Source: an uncultured Pseudomonadota bacterium (lineage in GTDB: Bacteria > Pseudomonadota > Alphaproteobacteria > Rs-D84). Taken from it: DNA of 64,000 bases. Below are positions 31,892 through 40,707 of this stretch, one piece after another. The stretch spans positions 26,209-90,208 of the forward strand of contig OOHM01000001.1 of assembly GCA_900320405.1 (NCBI GenBank), written 5' to 3'. Under the pieces are notes generated by a model that was not told the DNA's origin, searched no databases, and was given only the letters and a program-made list of their open reading frames with translations. Every line of letters starts with the position of its first letter. Position 1 is the first letter of the stretch. The position numbers and the translations under genes are program-made.

Positions 31892-32980
31892 ATGCTTACG
31901 GATTATTTATTGTCACATGGGTATGGATTATTTTTTGGTGGTTGGACCCAATTTGGGGCGGCCTTTGGTACGGCGTTTTTGATAATGATGTTGTTTGGAC
32001 GACCGTTTATCCGTGCAATGCACGCGTGGCAAAAAAAGGGTCAGCCAATCAGTGAAAATGTCCCCGAATCGCATCGCAAAAAGGCGGGTACACCAACAAT
32101 GGGCGGCATATTGGTAATAATTGCGATTTTAATTGGCGCGATTGCGTTTATGCCGGTGGACAGTTTGACTGGTTGGATTGCGTTGACCTCGTTGGTTATG
32201 TTTGGTGCATTGGGATTTGTCGATGATTATAAAAAGGTGACCAGCGGGTCCAAAAAGGCATCGAACGGCCTGTCGCCACTGACACGTTTGATTGTCGAAG
32301 GTATTTTTGTTGTAATCTTGGCATATTTGATAAATAAAACGATGCCGTCTTATGTTCCGGAATATTCATTGGCATTGCCGTTTGGAATAATATTCTCACT
32401 TGGCCTGTTTTATTATGTGTTTGCGTATTTTGTTATATGTGGTGGTGCAAATGCAACAAATATCACAGACGGACTGGACGGGATGTTGGCAAAGTTATAT
32501 ATGCCGGTTTTGATAGTTTTGGTTGTGGCATTGTATGGTGCGACCCGTATTGGATTTATGGACACGGTTTTGTTTATGCCGGCGACCAGTGGCCTGTACG
32601 CGGTGTTGGGCGCGGCATTTGGTGCGGTACTTGGGTTTTTGTGGTTTAACGCGCGGCCGGCATCGATATTTATGGGTGATGTTGGTTCACTTGCACTGGG
32701 CGGATTTATGGGAACGGTTGCAATGTTGTTGAAATCCGAAGTTATTATGGGAATTGCGGCGGCGATGATGGTTTTGATATTGTTGTCTTCGTTTATTCAA
32801 ACAATGTTTTTCAAAATTACGCGTCGCATATCGGGCACTGGGCGCAGGGTTTTCTTGCGCGCGCCATTGCATCATCATTTTGAAGAATTGGGATGGGACG
32901 AAACCAAAATCGTAGATAGATTTTTTGTGATGTCCATTCTGTTTTCTGGTCTGGCATTAATGTTGTTAAAATTCGCATAG
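31892..32980 (+). CDS. mraY: Phospho-N-acetylmuramoyl-pentapeptide-transferase
   Basis: MraY joins UDP-MurNAc-pentapeptide to undecaprenyl phosphate to make lipid I at the inner membrane. The 362-residue polytopic protein has GFVDDYKKV, ANATNITDGLDG and FMGDVGSLALGG, all conserved catalytic or substrate motifs, and the HHHFE region near the C-terminus. AAGGAG precedes the ATG. ftsW follows after 12 nt: the usual murD between mraY and ftsW is absent. A TGATAGAAT extended -10 lies just upstream, about 30 nt before the ATG. Confidence 0.97.
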   Translation: MLTDYLLSHGYGLFFGGWTQFGAAFGTAFLIMMLFGRPFIRAMHAWQKKGQPISENVPESHRKKAGTPTMGGILVIIAILIGAIAFMPVDSLTGWIALTSLVMFGALGFVDDYKKVTSGSKKASNGLSPLTRLIVEGIFVVILAYLINKTMPSYVPEYSLALPFGIIFSLGLFYYVFAYFVICGGANATNITDGLDGMLAKLYMPVLIVLVVALYGATRIGFMDTVLFMPATSGLYAVLGAAFGAVLGFLWFNARPASIFMGDVGSLALGGFMGTVAMLLKSEVIMGIAAAMMVLILLSSFIQTMFFKITRRISGTGRRVFLRAPLHHHFEELGWDETKIVDRFFVMSILFSGLALMLLKFA

Positions 32981-32992
32981 GGGGCAGGTTAA

Positions 32993-34132
32993 ATGTTCAA
33001 ACGCACGGAAGAAAGCAAACTGACCAGTTGGTTTTTTGAAATCGACAGACGCCTTCTTTATGTGGTTCTGTTGATGATTGCGATTGGTATGTGTTTTGCC
33101 GTTTCCGCGGGCAGTGTCGCGGCCGAGCGTATAAATCAACCGTGGTATTTCTTTATTGCCAAGGCGTTCCCGTTTTATATTATTGGTATTGCCACATTAT
33201 TCGTGACCAGTTTGTTGAACAAGAAAGTTATTTTGGGAATTTCTATTGCAGATGTTGCGGTTGGTTTGGTCTTATTGATGATGACGGTTGTGTCACCACA
33301 TATCATCAAGGGTTCTGCGCGATTTGTGTCTATGGGGCCGGTAAATATTTTGCCATCTGATATTATGAAGCCCGGTTTTATTATGTTGACCGCGTGGTTT
33401 TTGGCGGCGATGCGACATCGTTTTGGTGAAAAAATGTTCGTGGTTCGCCCTGCGTGGAAAATTCGGTGGTTAAGTTGGTGGTCGTATATTGTATTGTTTG
33501 TACCGGTATTGGTGATTATTTTAAGACACCCTGATGTGGGGACTTCATTATTATACCTTGGGGTATTGATGGCTATGTTGTTGATTGCTGGTCTGCCGTG
33601 GTATGTATTTGGTGGACTTGTTGCGGCGGGTGGCGGGATATTGGTATTTGCGTATCATACGATGTCGCACGTGCATAATCGTATTGATGCAATGTTGACC
33701 GGTACCGGCGACACATACCAGGTGACCCAGTCTGTCCAATCTATACAACACGGCGGTTTATTTGGTCGTGGTGATGACGCATTTATCAAACAATCGTTGC
33801 CCGATGCGCACACAGATTTTATTTACGCGGCAATCGTTGAAGATTTGGGCGCGATAATGGCGTGTTTGTTGTTGGGGTTATTGGTGTATGTGTTAAAATT
33901 ATTGGTGACCGATGCATTGAATGCGCGCGACCGTTTCGTGTTCTATGCGGTTGGTGGTACGGCGGCATTATTTGGAATTCAGGCGTGCATAAATTTAATA
34001 TCTACATTGCATTTGTTTGCGCCAAAGGGTATGACTTTGCCGTTTATATCGTACGGGGGCAGTTCACTGATTGGTTTTTGCCTGTTGTTCGGTATGGTAT
34101 TGGCGATTGTGCGTGAAGATAAATGGAAATAG
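32993..34132 (+). CDS. ftsW: FtsW, septal peptidoglycan glycosyltransferase (SEDS family)
   Basis: FtsW polymerises septal glycan with its partner PBP3. The 379-residue protein has about ten spans and the SEDS signatures: an N-terminal MFAVSAGS-like segment (here CFAVSAGSVA), PSDIMKPGFIMLTAW, the loop VTQSVQSIQHGGLFGRG, and the C-terminal LPFISYGGSS. Placed between mraY and murG, it is FtsW rather than RodA. GGGGCAGG precedes the ATG. Confidence 0.95.
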   Translation: MFKRTEESKLTSWFFEIDRRLLYVVLLMIAIGMCFAVSAGSVAAERINQPWYFFIAKAFPFYIIGIATLFVTSLLNKKVILGISIADVAVGLVLLMMTVVSPHIIKGSARFVSMGPVNILPSDIMKPGFIMLTAWFLAAMRHRFGEKMFVVRPAWKIRWLSWWSYIVLFVPVLVIILRHPDVGTSLLYLGVLMAMLLIAGLPWYVFGGLVAAGGGILVFAYHTMSHVHNRIDAMLTGTGDTYQVTQSVQSIQHGGLFGRGDDAFIKQSLPDAHTDFIYAAIVEDLGAIMACLLLGLLVYVLKLLVTDALNARDRFVFYAVGGTAALFGIQACINLISTLHLFAPKGMTLPFISYGGSSLIGFCLLFGMVLAIVREDKWK

Positions 34133-34145
34133 CAAGGGGTTGAAT

Positions 34146-35192
34146 ATGAAAATATGGGTTGCAACGGGTGGAACGGGTGGACATGTTTTTCCGGCATTGG
34201 CGGTCGCGACCGAATTGGCGTCGCGTGGGCATAAAATAACCGTATCGTGCGATGGTCGCGTAAATAAAATGGTTGCCGATGGTGCACCAACGGGTGCGCG
34301 GCGCGTTCATATATGGGCATCCGGTGTCGGTGCAAAAAGTCGTATAAAACAGATGTGGGCGTTATTCAAAATAGGAATGTCTGCGATTGCGTTGATTTTA
34401 CGATTTGTGTTTTCGCGTCCAAATCGTGTTGTCGCGTTTGGGGGATATGCGTCTGTGCCGGTTGTGTTCGCGGCACATATTTGGGGAATTCCAACATATC
34501 TGCACGAACAGAACGGTGCAATTGGTCGTGCAAACCGGTTCGCGATGCGTTGGGTAAAAACATTGATGACCAGTTTTCATAATGTTTCCGGTATTCCGCA
34601 AAATTCTGGTGCACGCGTGGTATATACAGGTTTGCCGGTTCGTCGCGAATTTATTGAACACGCGGGCACGCCATTGCCGGGAAAAACCCATATACTGGTG
34701 ACGGGCGGATCTTTGGGAGCGCAAATTTTGGATACGGTTGTGCCAATTGCGGTGCGGGATATGAAAAATAAAAAGATTTTTATAACACACCAAACGCGCC
34801 CAGAAAATGTTGCGCGCCTGCAAAAATTCTATGCAGATAACAAAATACACGCAAATGTATTGTCTTTTATTCGCGATATGGCGGACGCAATTACGGATTC
34901 TGATTTGGTTATTGGTCGCAGCGGGGCCAGCACAGTTATAGAATTGACCACAATTGGGCGCCCGGCGATATTGGTTCCGTTGTCGATTAACCCAGACCAG
35001 GCCGCCAATGCCGCGAATTTTGAAAAATTGGGTGGCGGATTTTCGGTGCCCCAAGACAAATTTACCCCGAAATGGTTGACGGCAACATTGACCGAATTGT
35101 TTGAAAACCCGACGCGTTTGGAAAAAATGGCAAAGAAATCGTTGGTAAAAAATGATGCGGTTCAAATGATTGCCGATACGGTTACGGCATAA
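34146..35192 (+). CDS. murG: MurG, UDP-GlcNAc transferase making lipid II
   Basis: MurG adds GlcNAc to lipid I on the cytoplasmic face of the membrane. The 348-residue GT-B protein starts MKIWVATGGTGGHVFPALA with the Gly-rich loop. LHEQNGAIGRANR and GRSGASTVIELT are the donor and acceptor site motifs. ATG 34146 is chosen because the protein begins at the conserved strand and AAGGGGTTG precedes it; a longer frame overlaps ftsW. The cluster ends here with a terminator; murC and ddl are not in the window. Confidence 0.96.
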   Translation: MKIWVATGGTGGHVFPALAVATELASRGHKITVSCDGRVNKMVADGAPTGARRVHIWASGVGAKSRIKQMWALFKIGMSAIALILRFVFSRPNRVVAFGGYASVPVVFAAHIWGIPTYLHEQNGAIGRANRFAMRWVKTLMTSFHNVSGIPQNSGARVVYTGLPVRREFIEHAGTPLPGKTHILVTGGSLGAQILDTVVPIAVRDMKNKKIFITHQTRPENVARLQKFYADNKIHANVLSFIRDMADAITDSDLVIGRSGASTVIELTTIGRPAILVPLSINPDQAANAANFEKLGGGFSVPQDKFTPKWLTATLTELFENPTRLEKMAKKSLVKNDAVQMIADTVTA

Positions 35193-35202
35193 TATCCCAA
35201 AA

Positions 35203-35229
35203 TACCGGCAAATATTGCCGGTGTTTATT
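35203..35229 (+). terminator. Terminator after murG
   Basis: Stem TACCGGCAA / TTGCCGGTG followed by TTTATTTTT. Confidence 0.78.
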
Positions 35230-35244
35230 TTTGTAAAATAATAC

Positions 35245-35273
35245 TTGTGTTATTTTTTCAAACCTGTTATGAT
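35245..35273 (+). promoter_or_regulatory. Promoter of the structured leader and the 35529 gene
   Basis: TTGTGT and TATGAT are spaced 17 nt with TGT before the -10 (extended -10). The start point is near 35280, giving a ~250-nt leader. Confidence 0.68.
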
Positions 35274-35279
35274 AGGTAT

Positions 35280-35524
35280 GAATCCAATTGAAGTTGTTGG
35301 GTTTGGGATTGTGAAGGGGTTCCAAACAGGCATGGCACAACGCATACAACAATTTCTGTTTGTATGGTGTGTCGCCCGATTTTCCCCGTTATGGGGTCGG
35401 GGTGCCGAATGTGTATATCTGAAGACATTCGGAGTCATTTGCTTGTATGATTCCTCAACGCCCCGACACACACTTCCAAATTTGATTCACGCACAACAAC
35501 AGATTCCATAGGAAGGGGGAAAAT
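35280..35524 (+). promoter_or_regulatory. Long structured 5' leader (element B, copy 2)
   Basis: The core at 35383-35467 is 85 nt, the same length as copy 1 (6615-6699). Outer helix GTCGGGGTG / CGCCCCGAC encloses hairpin CCGAATGT / ACATTCGG with loop TATATCTGAAG and the conserved strand GTATGATTC. The inner hairpin differs from copy 1 at about five pairs but keeps pairing. An upstream hairpin GGCACAACGCATACAA / TTGTATGGTGTG plus GCC (about 35333-35376) has a counterpart in copy 1. TTTTCCCC (35380-35387) is complementary to GGGGAAAA at the ribosome binding site (35517-35524). Confidence 0.68.
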
Positions 35525-35528
35525 CATC

Positions 35529-36104
35529 ATGAAAAAATTGGCATTTATATCGTTGGCGGCGATAATGGCGTCGTTTGCCGCGTCCGCAGACACAATCGTT
35601 ACATCAAAGACATATGTTGATTCCAAAGATAATTTAAAACAAAATGCAATTACCGCCGGTGCGGCAAACAGTGTTGCGTTATATACTGGCACAACCACGA
35701 CAAATGGTGGTGCAGATTTTACATCAAGAAATTTGTACAGCGATACCACCGCATCCAACTATGTCGCGAATACTCACTCAACTTATATTCCAACAATGGG
35801 TGCGGTTATGGCCCAGATTACAAGCAGTGTTCCGTCAGGGACGGCAAATAATGTTGCAACATACGATGCCCAGGGTAAATTAAGTGCGACCGGTCGCGGT
35901 GTTTACAGTGATGCATCGTCATACACGGCGGCCAACGATGCGGATAAATTGGTCGCGGCATCCGCATTGAATACGGTTAAAACGGCGGTTGATACATTAC
36001 AAAATTGCACGCATACATGTGCATCCAGTGACCCAACCAATGCGCCAAATGCATGTGATTTGATAACAATCAATTGTGTCCAAACGGCATCGCAGGGTGG
36101 TTAG
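35529..36104 (+). CDS. Small exported protein of the YVDxADALKQ family (copy 3)
   Basis: A 191-residue protein with a signal peptide (MKKLAFISLAAIMASFAASA) and then TIVTSKTYVDSKDNLKQNAI. The middle is Thr/Ser/Asn-rich with repeats such as LYSDTTASNYVAN and VYSDASSYTAAND, suggesting a beta-rich extended body. The C-terminus has four Cys (CTHTC ... ACDLITINC) but lacks the CLLW motif of the other members. It sits behind element B copy 2 with GGAAGGGGGA as ribosome binding site. Function unknown; probably surface or secreted. Confidence 0.87.
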   Translation: MKKLAFISLAAIMASFAASADTIVTSKTYVDSKDNLKQNAITAGAANSVALYTGTTTTNGGADFTSRNLYSDTTASNYVANTHSTYIPTMGAVMAQITSSVPSGTANNVATYDAQGKLSATGRGVYSDASSYTAANDADKLVAASALNTVKTAVDTLQNCTHTCASSDPTNAPNACDLITINCVQTASQGG

Positions 36105-36124
36105 GGCGTATGCTGATATAACAT

Positions 36125-36157
36125 TTGCCGTGCATTCCTCCGCACGGCATTTTTTAT
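36125..36157 (+). terminator. Terminator of the 35529 gene
   Basis: Stem TGCCGTGC / GCACGGCA with an 8-base loop, then a T run. Confidence 0.85.
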
Positions 36158-36183
36158 CCTGTGATTGATATTACGGAAATAAA

Positions 36184-36205
36184 AAAATCGCCATTTGGCG
36201 ATTTT
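36184..36205 (-). terminator. Terminator of rpmH
   Basis: Stem AAAATCGCC / GGCGATTTT with loop ATTT and T-rich flank on both strands. It lies immediately after the rpmH stop on the minus strand. Confidence 0.82.
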
Positions 36206-36358
36206 TTAATTTGCCGCGGTGACCGCAATACGTTTGCGACCCGATGCCCTGCGACGATTCAAAACGTCGCGACCGCCCTTGGTTGCCATACGCGCGCGAA
36301 AACCGTGCGTGCGAATACGACGTGTTTTTGACGGTTGATAAGTTCTCTTTGTTGCCAT
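36206..36358 (-). CDS. rpmH: 50S ribosomal protein L34
   Basis: A 50-residue basic protein starting [20 protein letters not shown] and continuing [20 protein letters not shown]: unmistakable L34. AAAAGGA precedes the ATG. It is shorter than 60 residues and easily missed. Unlike most bacteria, no rnpA gene follows; a terminator comes directly after the stop, so rpmH is monocistronic here. Confidence 0.97.
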   Translation of the reverse strand: MATKRTYQPSKTRRIRTHGFRARMATKGGRDVLNRRRASGRKRIAVTAAN

Positions 36359-36640
36359 GTCAAATCCTTTTGTGCCATATATTTAATCATAAGTTTTTCA
36401 AAAACGCAACTATTTTATTTACTTTTTACCAAACCCAGTTTTTGCAGTGCCAATAATATCAAATGATATATAAATAATGCCGCAAAAATGTTCCAAAATG
36501 GTAAAAATAATTTTGATGTTTTTTCCACCGGATATTCCTATGTTTTTTTGTGTTGTTTTCGTGGCTTATTGTATTACCAATAAAATTGTTTGTCAATGTT
36601 TTTGTGTCACATTTTTTTGCTGAATTTTTTGGTTTATTTC

Positions 36641-36670
36641 TTGACCGCGCGACTAAAAATTTGCTATCTT
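36641..36670 (+). promoter_or_regulatory. Promoter of gyrA; intergenic region 36359-36702
   Basis: TTGACC and TATCTT are spaced 18 nt, with TGC before the -10. The remaining AT-rich 280 nt between rpmH and this promoter show no gene I can support; the rpmH promoter must lie in its left part. Confidence 0.65.
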
Positions 36671-36702
36671 TTATATACCATAAAACAAGGGAAAGTGAAG
36701 TT

Positions 36703-39447
36703 ATGTCAGAAATTGAAAACACAAACGAAATAAACACGATAAAGGTTCCACAATCTTCAATTGAACACGAAATGCGTACGTCTTTTTTGGACTATGCTAT
36801 GTCCGTTATTGTGGACCGTGCGTTGCCCGATGTGCGTGACGGTTGTAAACCGGTACATCGCCGCATTTTATATGTTATGAACGATGTTGCACCGGCGACC
36901 AAACCGACGGTAAAATCTGCGCGTATTGTTGGTGATGTTATGGGTAAATATCACCCCCACGGCGACAGTTCTATTTACGAGGCAATGGTTCGTATGGGCC
37001 AAGATTTTTCTATGGGCGAAATGTTGGTCCAAGGTCAGGGTAATTTTGGTTCACGCGACGGCGATAAAGCCGCGGCCATGCGTTATACCGAGGCGCGACT
37101 TTCCAAACTGGGTGCGTCGTTGATGGAAGATATGGACAAAGACACGGTTGATTGGCAACCGAACTTTGACGGCACTTTGCAAGAACCGGTTGTGTTGCCG
37201 ACCAAGTTTCCAAATTTCTTGGTGAACGGGGGGTCGGGTATTGCGGTTGGTATGGCGACCAATGTCCCGACATATAATCTGGGCGAAATTTGCAATGGTA
37301 TTTTGGCGGTATTGGATAATCGGGAATTGACCGATGATGAATTGTTCCAAATTATTCCGGGGCCGGATTTCCCGACGGGTGCGGTTATTATGGGGCGTGC
37401 CGGTGCGTATAAAGCGCACACAACCGGTCGCGGTTCGATAATTGTGCGTGCGAAAACGCATATGGAAAAATTCCACGATCACGATGCAATTATCGTAGAC
37501 GAAATCCCGTACCAGGTGAACAAGGCCCAGTTGATTATCAAAATCGCAGAATTGGCCAAGGATAAAAAGATAGAGGGTATAAGTGAAATTCGCGATGAAT
37601 CGTCCAAGGAAGGTCTGCGCATTGTTATTGAGTTGAAACGTGATGCGATATCTGATGTGGTTCTGAATCATTTATTCCAATACACGGAAATGCAGACGAA
37701 TTTCCCGGTGAATATGATGGCATTGAATCGTGGTCGTCCAATGTTGTTCAATGTTCGTGGCGTGTTGGATGCGTTTATTGAATTCCGTGAAGAGGTTATT
37801 CGTCGTCGCACAATATTTGATTTGAACAAGGCGCGTAATCGTGCACACACTTTGTTGGGATTGTCGGTTGCGGTTGGTAATTTGGACGAAGTAATCGAAT
37901 TGATAAAATCATCTGCAAATCCGGAAGAGGCGCGCGTCGCATTGGTTTCGCGTGGATGGCGGGCATCGGATATTGAAAACTATATCAAATTGATTGATGA
38001 CCCGAACACAGAATACAAAGATGGTATGTTCTATATGTCCGAAGACCAGGCGCGTGCGATTTTGGAATTGCAATTGCATCGTTTGACCGGTTTGGAACGT
38101 GATAAACTGCATGCCGATTTGGTGGAATTGGGCGCAACGATTCGTGACTTGCTGGATATATTGGCATCACACGAACGCATAATTCAAATTATTCGCGAAG
38201 AAACAACCGCGGTGCGTGATAATTGGGCGTCTCCGCGTCGCACGGAAATTTCTGATGCGGAAATCGATATTGATATCGAAGATTTAATCGCACGTGAAGA
38301 TATGGTTGTGACAGTTTCTAACACCGGTTATATCAAACGGGTTGCGCTGGATACATATCGTGCGCAAAAACGTGGGGGCAAGGGCCGTAATGCAATGACA
38401 ACCAAAGACGACGACTATGTGGTCCAGGTTTTTGTTGCAAACACACATACGCCGTTGCTGTTCTTCTCGTCCCGCGGTCTGTGTTATAAATTAAAAACAT
38501 ATAAATTACCCGAAGCGGCGGCCGCGGCCAAGGGGCGTCCGTTGGTAAACCTGTTGCCGTTGGAAAATGGTGAAACGATTACCGCGATTTTGCCGGTACC
38601 CGAAGAAGGTGTTGCGGCAATTCAAAATTCCGGTATGGAACATTTCTTGATGTTTGTGACTGCGTCGGGAACCGTGCGTCGTAATCGTATGTCGGATTTT
38701 GATTCAATTCGTGCCAACGGAAAAATTGCAATGAAACTGGACGAAGGTGACAGTTTGGTTTCTGTTCTGCCTTGTAACGAAAACCAAGATGTGTTCTTGG
38801 CAACATATCGTGGCCGTGCAATACGTTTCCCGGTTCCGGAAATTCGTGTCTTTGCGGGGCGTAATTCGACCGGTGTGCGTGGTATCACACTATCCAAAGA
38901 TGACCGTATTATTGGTATGTCCATGTTGAATCGTGGGGAATCTGATTCTGCGGTTCGTGCCGCATATGTGAAACAATCGCGTGCCGCGCGCCGTGCTGCA
39001 ACCGGCATCGAAGAAGAGGCGGACACGACCGAAGAAGAAACCACAGATTTGGTTCTGGATGATGCGAAAATGGCGGAAATGGCGAAAAAAGAAGAATTTA
39101 TCTTGACCATTTCTGAAAATGGATTTGGTAAACGGACATCTTCGTATGAATATCGTTTGACCCATCGTGGTGGTGGTGGATTTACCAACATTAAACTTGG
39201 TGGAAAAAATACTGCGGTTGCGGGGTCTTTCCCGGTGAATGCGGAAAACGATATTATTATGGTGACGAATGGTGGAAAAATTATTCGCACACCTGCATCA
39301 GACATCCGTATTGCGGGACGCAGTACCGCCGGCGTGACATTATTCCGCACGGCGGAAAATGAAAAGGTTATGTCTGCAATATCTATTGAATCGGACGGCA
39401 CAGGCGAATCCGAATCTGAAATATCAGAACAGGTGACAAATGGATAA
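36703..39447 (+). CDS. gyrA: DNA gyrase subunit A
   Basis: GyrA is the cleavage and rejoining subunit of gyrase, which introduces negative supercoils. The 914-residue protein has the catalytic Tyr in MRYTEARL (about residue 127) and the winged-helix region [18 protein letters not shown]. The C-terminal beta-pinwheel contains the GyrA box QKRGGKG, which separates GyrA from ParC. ATG 36703 starts just before the conserved [17 protein letters not shown]; a longer frame has no support. An acidic Glu/Thr insert near residue 770 ([13 protein letters not shown]) is unusual but in frame. It overlaps the MerR gene by 8 nt. Confidence 0.97.
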   Translation: MSEIENTNEINTIKVPQSSIEHEMRTSFLDYAMSVIVDRALPDVRDGCKPVHRRILYVMNDVAPATKPTVKSARIVGDVMGKYHPHGDSSIYEAMVRMGQDFSMGEMLVQGQGNFGSRDGDKAAAMRYTEARLSKLGASLMEDMDKDTVDWQPNFDGTLQEPVVLPTKFPNFLVNGGSGIAVGMATNVPTYNLGEICNGILAVLDNRELTDDELFQIIPGPDFPTGAVIMGRAGAYKAHTTGRGSIIVRAKTHMEKFHDHDAIIVDEIPYQVNKAQLIIKIAELAKDKKIEGISEIRDESSKEGLRIVIELKRDAISDVVLNHLFQYTEMQTNFPVNMMALNRGRPMLFNVRGVLDAFIEFREEVIRRRTIFDLNKARNRAHTLLGLSVAVGNLDEVIELIKSSANPEEARVALVSRGWRASDIENYIKLIDDPNTEYKDGMFYMSEDQARAILELQLHRLTGLERDKLHADLVELGATIRDLLDILASHERIIQIIREETTAVRDNWASPRRTEISDAEIDIDIEDLIAREDMVVTVSNTGYIKRVALDTYRAQKRGGKGRNAMTTKDDDYVVQVFVANTHTPLLFFSSRGLCYKLKTYKLPEAAAAAKGRPLVNLLPLENGETITAILPVPEEGVAAIQNSGMEHFLMFVTASGTVRRNRMSDFDSIRANGKIAMKLDEGDSLVSVLPCNENQDVFLATYRGRAIRFPVPEIRVFAGRNSTGVRGITLSKDDRIIGMSMLNRGESDSAVRAAYVKQSRAARRAATGIEEEADTTEEETTDLVLDDAKMAEMAKKEEFILTISENGFGKRTSSYEYRLTHRGGGGFTNIKLGGKNTAVAGSFPVNAENDIIMVTNGGKIIRTPASDIRIAGRSTAGVTLFRTAENEKVMSAISIESDGTGESESEISEQVTNG

Positions 39448-39841
39448 AGAATACTTTGCATCAATAAACGAAGTATCGCGCGAATTGGGGTTGCCGGCGC
39501 ACACATTGCGGTATTGGGAAAAACAATTTCCAACCGTGGTGCGCCCAATCGCCGGTGCGGGCGGACGGCGGTATTATCGTCCGGAAACGGTTGCGCGCCT
39601 GAAAACCATTCAAGATTTATTGTACAATCGTGGTATGACCATCGCCGGTGTTAAAAAGTTGATTCATAATGGTGATTTTTCTGCGATGGATATGTCAACG
39701 CCGATGCATGAAATCCCCCGCGCCACGACGCATCACGATGCATATGAAAATAATTCTGCGCCGATTGCGTCATCATTTGATACAACAAAAATAGATTTGG
39801 CGATTGGCCTGCTGACCCAGGCACGCGAACTGTTGCAATAA
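39440..39841 (+). CDS. MerR-family transcriptional regulator
   Basis: A 133-residue regulator. The winged HTH opens [20 protein letters not shown] followed by EKQFP, and [20 protein letters not shown] and [11 protein letters not shown] complete the MerR DNA-binding domain. The C-terminal 60 residues are unrelated to metal sensors (no Cys). It resembles the short MerR protein often beside ihfA in alphaproteobacteria. It overlaps gyrA by 8 nt, so it is probably translated from the same mRNA. Confidence 0.9.
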   Translation: MDKEYFASINEVSRELGLPAHTLRYWEKQFPTVVRPIAGAGGRRYYRPETVARLKTIQDLLYNRGMTIAGVKKLIHNGDFSAMDMSTPMHEIPRATTHHDAYENNSAPIASSFDTTKIDLAIGLLTQARELLQ

Positions 39842-39881
39842 AAAATATATTTAATTCCCTGTACACCAGAAAAAACAAACC

Positions 39882-39905
39882 GCGCCAAATGGCGCGCTTT
39901 ATTTT
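39882..39905 (+). terminator. Terminator after gyrA-merR
   Basis: Stem CGCGCC / GGCGCG with loop AAAT, followed by CTTTATTTTT. Confidence 0.7.
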
Positions 39906-39907
39906 TT

Positions 39908-39982
39908 TGGCAGTCCCAATGGGAATCGAACCCATGTTACCGGAATGAGAATCCGATGTCCTGACCGCTAGACGATGGGACC
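39908..39982 (-). tRNA. tRNA-Glu (CTC)
   Basis: Acceptor GGTCCCA pairs with TGGGACT (one G-U). The anticodon loop TTCTCAT gives CTC. The T-loop is GGTTCGATTCC, discriminator G, and CCA is encoded. The D-arm CGTCTAGCGGTCAGGAC is typical of tRNA-Glu. Confidence 0.93.
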
Positions 39983-40052
39983 AGCGAAGTATGGTCCCAT
40001 TGTCGTTTTGTCATTCCGATGTATATCGGAACGATGGGACCAGCGAAGTATG
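39972..40052. repeat. 22-bp direct repeat including the 5' end of tRNA-Glu
   Basis: ACGATGGGACCAGCGAAGTA plus TG occurs at 39972-39993 (tRNA 5' end plus upstream flank) and again at 40031-40052. The 37 nt between include a palindrome TTCCGATGTATATCGGAA. Confidence 0.75.
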
Positions 40053-40081
40053 CGACCATTTTAACGGTTTAATTTTATTTT

Positions 40082-40615
40082 TCAATAATTTTTGTCGCTC
40101 AATTTTTTATGCCAGAATTGTTCAACAACCCCGCGCCAACGGTTTAAGCGGCTTTTATATATTTTATAATCATTTTTTTGCAACATTCCGCGTGATGGCC
40201 AATTTCCGTATTCTACGCGCGTGCAGATTTTTTTAATAGATTTTTGTGTTGCGTATTCTTCGACTAATTTAATCGCCTGCGATGCGATATTTTGTCCTGT
40301 ACATTCACGCGTCACAAAAATCCACAGTTCTGTTCGTGGCGAATTTTGTGACATGTCGTCCAATCCAACCACGCCTGCAAATTTACCATCTTGCCGAATT
40401 ATAAACTTTTTATTGTATGGCAAATCGTGCGCAATTTGCGACAATTTTTCCGCCAATATACCCGACATTATAAACACAATGTGTGTAATGGCGGTTGCAC
40501 GCGCCCACCAAAAATACGGTTCCAATCGTGTTCGGTTTTCTTTCGTCACAGAATTAAACTCACGAAATTGTGGAATAAAATGGCGCAGTGAAAATTCTTC
40601 TAATTCGACACTCAT
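40082..40615 (-). CDS. GNAT acetyltransferase
   Basis: A 177-residue acetyltransferase of the RimJ/RimL group. FIIRQDGKFAGVVGLDDM and TELWIFVTRECTGQNIASQA form the strand and acetyl-CoA loop (about residues 72-120), and CTRVEYGNWPSRGMLQKNDY is the family's N-x-x-S-x-x-x-x-x-K block. Substrate unknown. TATAAT lies 9 nt before the ATG and there is no Shine-Dalgarno, so the mRNA is predicted to be almost leaderless. Confidence 0.83.
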   Translation of the reverse strand: MSVELEEFSLRHFIPQFREFNSVTKENRTRLEPYFWWARATAITHIVFIMSGILAEKLSQIAHDLPYNKKFIIRQDGKFAGVVGLDDMSQNSPRTELWIFVTRECTGQNIASQAIKLVEEYATQKSIKKICTRVEYGNWPSRGMLQKNDYKIYKSRLNRWRGVVEQFWHKKLSDKNY

Positions 40616-40624
40616 AACACGCGC

Positions 40625-40652
40625 ATTATAAAAAATATTCTTGCCTTTGCAA
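40625..40652 (-). promoter_or_regulatory. Promoter of the 40082-40615 GNAT gene
   Basis: TTGCAA and TATAAT on the minus strand, spaced 16 nt; the -10 box ends 9 nt before the ATG. Confidence 0.7.
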
Positions 40653-40670
40653 CTTTTTACATAAATTGTG

Positions 40671-40700
40671 TTGACCCGTGTTGTAATTTTTTACTAACAT
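40671..40700 (+). promoter_or_regulatory. Promoter of the D,D-carboxypeptidase gene, predicted leaderless
   Basis: TTGACC and TAACAT are spaced 18 nt; the -10 ends 7 nt before the ATG at 40708 and no ribosome binding site is visible. Confidence 0.6.
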
Positions 40701-40707
40701 AAAAATT

